Assembly: GCA_001803645.1 (NCBI GenBank)
Contig: MHDW01000039.1
Location: forward strand, 10,088-16,947
Source: Nitrospirae bacterium GWC2_42_7
GTDB lineage: Bacteria; Nitrospirota; Thermodesulfovibrionia; Thermodesulfovibrionales; UBA6898
DNA: 6,860 nt
Reading direction: 5' to 3'
The notes beneath the pieces are model-generated. The model was given only the letters and a program-made list of their open reading frames with translations. It made no database searches and was not told the origin of the DNA. The translations under genes were made by a program, and so were the position numbers. Positions within the stretch are counted from its first letter, which is position 1. Every line of letters begins with the position of its first letter. Shown in pieces: positions 6,297 through 6,860 of this stretch.

Positions 6297-6860
6297 GTTC
6301 CAACCTCTTGACTGCTGTATATGAGAACTCTTTTAATAATTTGTTGCCGGAGTTTATGGATTTATTAAGGATAGAAAGTGCGTCTTTATTTCCTATAAGC
6401 CCCAGACAATAGGCTGCGCAGGCCTTATTTTCATAATTTCTTGCTCTTTTCCAGAAAGCCCTTTTCTTCATTGTCTTCAAAAGAAAATTATAAGTTTCAC
6501 TATCTTTCCATCTTGATAATGCCTCGAAATATTCCTTCTTTTCTTCGAAGTCTTTATTGATAAAGTTCTTGTCATTTATTTTGTCCATAATTATTCTTTT
6601 GGCGGCTTCAGAAGCAATATTTCCAATGGCTTTAAGCGCAGCAGACCTTATCTGTTCATCCTGATCATCGAGGCATTCGCGCAAGGCAATCAATACATTT
6701 GCACCGCCGAGTTCACCGAGTGTTCTAATGACCTCTTTCTTAACGCGTATATCCCCGTGTTTTACAGTCCTTAAAAGATAATCAACCGCTCTCTTGTCCC
6801 CGATCTTCCTGAGAATAAATATTATATTCCTGACAACATACCACCTTGAATCATTCAGTC
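6286..6860 (-). CDS. HEAT-repeat protein, C-terminal part
   Basis: The frame is open from the right edge of the window to the TAA at 6286, giving 190 residues; the gene starts outside the window, so the TTG near 6693 is internal. The visible part begins LNDSRWYVVRNIIFILRKIG, a classic HEAT unit. Further helix pairs follow: IRVKKEVIRTLGELGG with ALRECLDDQD, EQIRSAALKAIGNIAS, a degenerate pair around EYFEALSRWKD, and ENKACAAYCLGLIGNKDALS with LKEFSYTAVKRLEHGQ at the end. That is about five or six repeats forming a protein-interaction solenoid; no catalytic motif is seen. It has no membrane segment in the visible part and is likely cytoplasmic. It overlaps the HD-GYP gene by 11 bp in another frame, so the two products are probably made together and may interact. 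What lies N-terminal (more repeats or another domain) cannot be seen. Confidence 0.88.
   Translation of the reverse strand, partial: LNDSRWYVVRNIIFILRKIGDKRAVDYLLRTVKHGDIRVKKEVIRTLGELGGANVLIALRECLDDQDEQIRSAALKAIGNIASEAAKRIIMDKINDKNFINKDFEEKKEYFEALSRWKDSETYNFLLKTMKKRAFWKRARNYENKACAAYCLGLIGNKDALSILNKSINSGNKLLKEFSYTAVKRLEHGQ
6304..6308 (-). promoter_or_regulatory. Ribosome binding site of the HD-GYP gene
   Basis: On the minus strand AGAGG lies 7 nt before the ATG at 6296. It falls inside the last codons of the HEAT-repeat gene, which together with the overlapping stop and start (ATGGCCAGTAA) supports translational coupling and this choice of start. Confidence 0.6.

Noticed and set aside
6286..6693. 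HEAT gene starting at the internal TTG near 6693
   Set aside because: The frame stays open to the window edge and the upstream part encodes clear HEAT units (SRWYVVRN...), so the real start is outside the window.

Overview
The window looks like chromosome from a Gram-negative, moderately AT-rich bacterium. The gene families (a HEAT-repeat protein coupled to an HD-GYP protein, a DUF4388-like fragment, a MoxR/DUF58/transglutaminase set, and a formate-dehydrogenase-type cytochrome b start) recall Nitrospirota of the Thermodesulfovibrionia type or Desulfobacterota/Geobacter-like organisms. This placement is inferred from family content and general protein character; no marker gene is present. I see no rRNA, tRNA, insertion sequence, CRISPR array or prophage gene.

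Layout, left to right. 1-202: N-terminal 67 codons of a membrane cytochrome b-like protein on the minus strand. 203-699: about 500 bp of AT-rich non-coding DNA with a perfect 16-bp palindrome (444-459) and two hairpins in tandem, one G/C-rich (501-521) and one A/T-rich (527-548). 700-4552: a compact minus-strand operon transcribed as MoxR-family AAA+ ATPase, then DUF58 membrane protein, then TgpA-like membrane transglutaminase. Its junctions are a zero-base gap and a 17-bp overlap. 4553-4892: the only plus-strand gene, a 69-codon piece of a DUF4388/PATAN-type domain, with a good ribosome binding site but an apparently truncated or frameshifted end. 4893-6296: HD-GYP-type protein with an intact metal-binding set but changes in the HHExxxGxGYP motif. 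6286-6860: C-terminal part of a HEAT-repeat protein that overlaps the HD-GYP gene start by 11 bp and runs off the right edge.

Working together: the HEAT and HD-GYP genes are translationally coupled and probably form one signalling unit (protein-interaction scaffold plus a putative cyclic-dinucleotide phosphodiesterase). The MoxR-DUF58-transglutaminase trio is a known gene association, thought to act as a chaperone-like ATPase serving a membrane and periplasmic protein-processing module; its substrate is unknown. The DUF4388-like fragment lies between these units on the opposite strand and is the most unusual item here. Most of the window is recognisable family content. I found no convincing wholly new system; the best leads are the orphan DUF4388 fragment, the altered HD-GYP motif, and the palindrome and hairpins of the 203-699 spacer.
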